Positions 61,801 to 64,000 of a stretch of DNA of 64,000 nucleotides are shown piece by piece. Where the stretch lies: positions 1 to 64,000 of the forward strand of contig CAJTRI010000005.1 in assembly GCA_910578615.1 (NCBI GenBank). The letters are read 5' to 3'. Under the pieces are notes generated by a model, which saw only the letters and a program-made list of their open reading frames with translations, did no database searches and had not been told where the DNA came from. A program made the position numbers and the translations under genes. The DNA comes from an uncultured Duncaniella sp. (GTDB lineage Bacteria > Bacteroidota > Bacteroidia > Bacteroidales > Muribaculaceae). Each line of letters opens with the position of its first letter. Within the stretch, counting starts at the first letter, position 1.

Positions 61801-62864
61801 TTGTTAAGCTCTACCTGGATCCTTACCGACTCCTCGTGTATGGAGGAGAATATCGAACGCATGAACTCCTCGCTCATTCCCATAGCCTTTGCAGCAAGAA
61901 CTCGCGATGTCATTATGTCGCCATAGCGAGTGGCCTGAACCACCGGCATATTATGATCCCTCTTGAAGAGACCTATCTCACGAGACACGTTCATACGCTT
62001 TGCAAGCACTTCAAGAAGGTCATTGTCAAGCTGGTCAATCTGACGGCGCAGATGGACAAGGTTCTCGGTAGGAACTGGGGCATCGCGGAACACAAGATTG
62101 TCAAGAATTACACTGAGTACCTCAGGTGTCACCTGCTGCCCCTTGTCGCTCCACGCACAGTCCGGGTTGCAGTGGCTCTCGATAATCAAGCCGTCAAAAC
62201 CCATGTCAAGAGCCTGTTGTGACAGAGAGGCTATGAGTTCACGTTTGCCACCTATATGACTCGGGTCACAGATTATCGGGAGATTCGGATAACGGCGGCG
62301 AAGTTCGAGTGGTATACGCCACTGGGGATGGTTTCGGTATATCTGGCGGCCATATGTGGAGAAACCGCGATGAATGACTCCGAGCCTTGTCATACCTGCA
62401 TTGTAAAGTCGTTCCAGAGCACCTATCCACAACTCTATATCGGGATTTACGGGATTCTTGACAAGGACGGGGATATCACATCCGCTTTCTCTGAGCACAT
62501 CCGCAATCTCCTGCATTGCAAAAGGATTGGCCGATGTACGCGCTCCAACCCATAGAAGGTCTACACCATATTCAAGAGCGGCCTCAACATGGCCTCGGTT
62601 GGCCACCTCGGTTGACACCTTCATGCCGGTCTCCTCCCTCACCTTGTTGAGCCATGCAAGTCCGGGAATGCCCACGCCTTCGAAACCACCCGGCTTGGTG
62701 CGAGGTTTCCATATACCGGCACGATAGATTTTCACACCAGCACGCGCGAGGCCACGGGCTGTTTCGAGAACCTGTTCTTCTGTCTCGGCACTACACGGGC
62801 CGGATATTATTATGGGACGGTCAAGATTGTTTCCGTCTATGGCAAGGGGCTGTATATTTTCCAT
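61797..62864 (-). CDS. Bifunctional 3-deoxy-7-phosphoheptulonate synthase/chorismate mutase (type II)
   Basis: Catalyses the first step of the shikimate pathway and also the chorismate to prephenate rearrangement. The 355-aa protein has a DAHP synthase barrel of the KDO8P-synthase-like type (about 1-255: IIISGPCSAETEEQV, GIWKPRTKPGGFEGVG, VLVKNPVNPD, CDPSHIGGKRE) followed by an AroQ chorismate mutase helix bundle (about 262-355: LVHLRRQIDQLDNDLLEVLAKRMNVSREIGLFKRDHNMPV). The open frame extends 35 codons upstream into the aminotransferase gene; the ATG at 62864, 4 bases after that gene's stop, fits the family N-terminus. The fusion lets the mutase domain and the pathway be co-regulated, probably by end products. 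Confidence 0.94.
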   Translation of the reverse strand: MENIQPLAIDGNNLDRPIIISGPCSAETEEQVLETARGLARAGVKIYRAGIWKPRTKPGGFEGVGIPGLAWLNKVREETGMKVSTEVANRGHVEAALEYGVDLLWVGARTSANPFAMQEIADVLRESGCDIPVLVKNPVNPDIELWIGALERLYNAGMTRLGVIHRGFSTYGRQIYRNHPQWRIPLELRRRYPNLPIICDPSHIGGKRELIASLSQQALDMGFDGLIIESHCNPDCAWSDKGQQVTPEVLSVILDNLVFRDAPVPTENLVHLRRQIDQLDNDLLEVLAKRMNVSREIGLFKRDHNMPVVQATRYGDIMTSRVLAAKAMGMSEEFMRSIFSSIHEESVRIQVELNK

Positions 62865-62868
62865 TTTA

Positions 62869-64000
62869 TCAGTTTTTTTGAAGATTTTTGATTCGTTCGA
62901 GTGCTTCTGACAATCTTTCAGATGGCGCGCAGAGAGAGATACGTATATAGCGGTCTCCGTTAGAGCCAAATATAAATCCGGGTGTTATAAATACGTTTGC
63001 ATCGCGAAGCACCCTGTCTGCAAGCTGTTCGGAAGTAACATCATCATCCTTTATACGTCCCCATAAGAACAATCCGGCCTGAGAAGGATCAAAGCTGCAC
63101 CCAAGCGCCTCCATCACTGCCTCGGCAATGACCCTGCGTTCCCTGTATGCCTCATTCAGAGACGAATGCCATTCCGGCCCTTCATCAAGGGCTTTTGCGG
63201 CTGCAAGCATCAGCGGTTTGAACTGGCCGGAGTCAATGTTGCTCTTTATACGGAGTATCCAAGAAAGAAATTCAGGATTGGACACGGCCACCCCGACACG
63301 CCATCCCGGCATATTATGGCTCTTGCTCAACGAGTTAAGCTCTATGGCAATCTCCTTTGCTCCCGGTACTGAAAGAATGCTCCGAGGCTCAGGATTAAGG
63401 ATAAAGGAATATGGATTGTCATGGACTATCACTATGCCGTGACGCCTGCCGAAGTCTATGGCTTTCTCAAATGTCTCATGACAGGCACGTGCCCCGGTAG
63501 GCATATGGGGATAGTTGAGCCACATCAGTCTGACACCGTCCAGAGACATATTTTCTATCGCCTCGAAATCAGGCTGCCATCCATTCTTCTCGACAAGGTC
63601 ATAATAGACCACCTCGGCACCGGCCATCCGCGAAATCGAAGAGTACGTGGGATAACCGGGATTGGGGACAAGCACCTTGTCACCGGGATTAAGAAACGCA
63701 AGCGAGATATGCGTCACCCCCTCTTTCGAACCAATCAAAGGCTGAATCTCCTTGGCTGGATCAAGTTCCACACCATACCATCTTCTGTACCACCGGGCAA
63801 ATGCCTCGCGCAACTCGGCTACACCTATATGTGGCTGATAGCCATGGTTGGAAGGGACTCTCACCGCTTCGGCCATCGTATTGATCACACCGGCCGGAGG
63901 TGGAAGATCCGGGCCGCCTATGCCAAGCGATATGACATCGATGCCGGCCTCCTTCATGACTGCAATCTCTTTGAGCTTTGTGGAGAAATAATATTCCTTT
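62869..64000 (-). CDS. PLP-dependent aminotransferase (class I/II), 5' end outside the window
   Basis: A fold-type I aminotransferase probably acting on aromatic keto acids or prephenate-derived acids, given its neighbours. The reading frame runs open through the window edge: upstream of an internal ATG at 63957 it reads KEYYFSTKLKEIAV, normal family sequence, so the true start lies beyond 64000. Visible landmarks are SLGIGGPDLPPP, NHGYQPHIG, VLVPNPGYPTYSS, the NYPHMPTGA substrate region, the PLP lysine in LNSLSKSHNMPGWRVGV, and SFDPSQAGLFLWG near the C-terminus. About 377 residues are visible. The order aminotransferase, DAHP synthase/mutase, tyrA suggests an aromatic amino acid operon; a prephenate dehydratase gene may lie upstream. 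Confidence 0.9.
   Translation of the reverse strand, partial: KEYYFSTKLKEIAVMKEAGIDVISLGIGGPDLPPPAGVINTMAEAVRVPSNHGYQPHIGVAELREAFARWYRRWYGVELDPAKEIQPLIGSKEGVTHISLAFLNPGDKVLVPNPGYPTYSSISRMAGAEVVYYDLVEKNGWQPDFEAIENMSLDGVRLMWLNYPHMPTGARACHETFEKAIDFGRRHGIVIVHDNPYSFILNPEPRSILSVPGAKEIAIELNSLSKSHNMPGWRVGVAVSNPEFLSWILRIKSNIDSGQFKPLMLAAAKALDEGPEWHSSLNEAYRERRVIAEAVMEALGCSFDPSQAGLFLWGRIKDDDVTSEQLADRVLRDANVFITPGFIFGSNGDRYIRISLCAPSERLSEALERIKNLQKN

Noticed and set aside
1..64000. Search for CRISPR arrays, insertion sequences, phage genes, rRNA genes and attachment sites.
   Set aside because: No regularly spaced repeats, transposase or integrase frames, or rRNA sequence were seen; the tRNA pair has no adjacent direct repeat of its 3' end in view.

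Overview
The window looks like a chromosomal segment of a gut-type Bacteroidales, most likely Muribaculaceae or a close relative. Several things point there: promoters of the TTG-N19-21-TAnnTTTG type, a 286-aa primary sigma factor, fimbrillin/DUF5119/DUF3575 fimbrial genes, DUF4270, DUF4861 and DUF6377 proteins, a Wzi-like outer-membrane protein, and a very long SprA (type IX secretion) gene, which classical Bacteroides generally lack. The family assignment is inference. No insertion sequence, prophage, CRISPR array or rRNA operon was seen; the region is mostly dense core genome with a few accessory operons.

Layout. 1-5.2 kb: end of a Dabb-domain gene, a tRNA-Gly/tRNA-Leu unit with its own promoter and terminator, a nadE-symporter pair, and cardiolipin synthase. 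5.3-11.8 kb (minus strand): a fimbrial operon whose first gene (DUF3575) is broken by one base inside a 9-nt poly-C tract, a likely phase-variation site or an assembly error. 12.1-17.0 kb: AspT/YidE-type transporter, prs and an S9 peptidase lipoprotein. 17.1-22.9 kb: a complete tripartite RND efflux operon. 23.1-24.9 kb: L31 type B and an orphan GH5 lipoprotein. 25.0-35.7 kb: an 11-gene, 10.7-kb minus-strand run that begins with Wzi, a lipoprotein, LegB-like dehydratase, an ATP-grasp enzyme and NeuB (a surface nonulosonic acid module) and continues through rpoN, a PAP2-like membrane protein, purE, ispG, ribD and a GNAT enzyme. 35.9-42.1 kb: mutS, DUF4270 lipoprotein, a one-domain glycogen-synthase-like protein and the primary sigma factor. 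42.2-45.6 kb: a small pectin operon (DUF4861, CE12-type acetylesterase, GH28). 45.6-51.0 kb: recR, a DUF6377 membrane regulator, an 850-bp non-coding region and ligA. 51.1-60.9 kb: ruvA, sprA and PPi-dependent phosphofructokinase. 60.9-64.0 kb: the aromatic amino acid genes tyrA, DAHP synthase/chorismate mutase and an aminotransferase cut by the window edge.

Most interesting parts. The non-coding interval 48.14-48.99 kb carries two plus-strand promoter-to-hairpin units. Both have a TAGGTAA...AGGTA...AAAAGATTA box and a 3' hairpin with the identical ten-base loop CTCGTGAGAA on stems of different sequence, which looks like a pair of related small RNAs. The first also has a compact three-way junction exactly at its predicted 5' end. 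The second is the poly-C frameshift in the fimbrial operon. The third is the incomplete LegB/ATP-grasp/NeuB module translationally coupled to rpoN.
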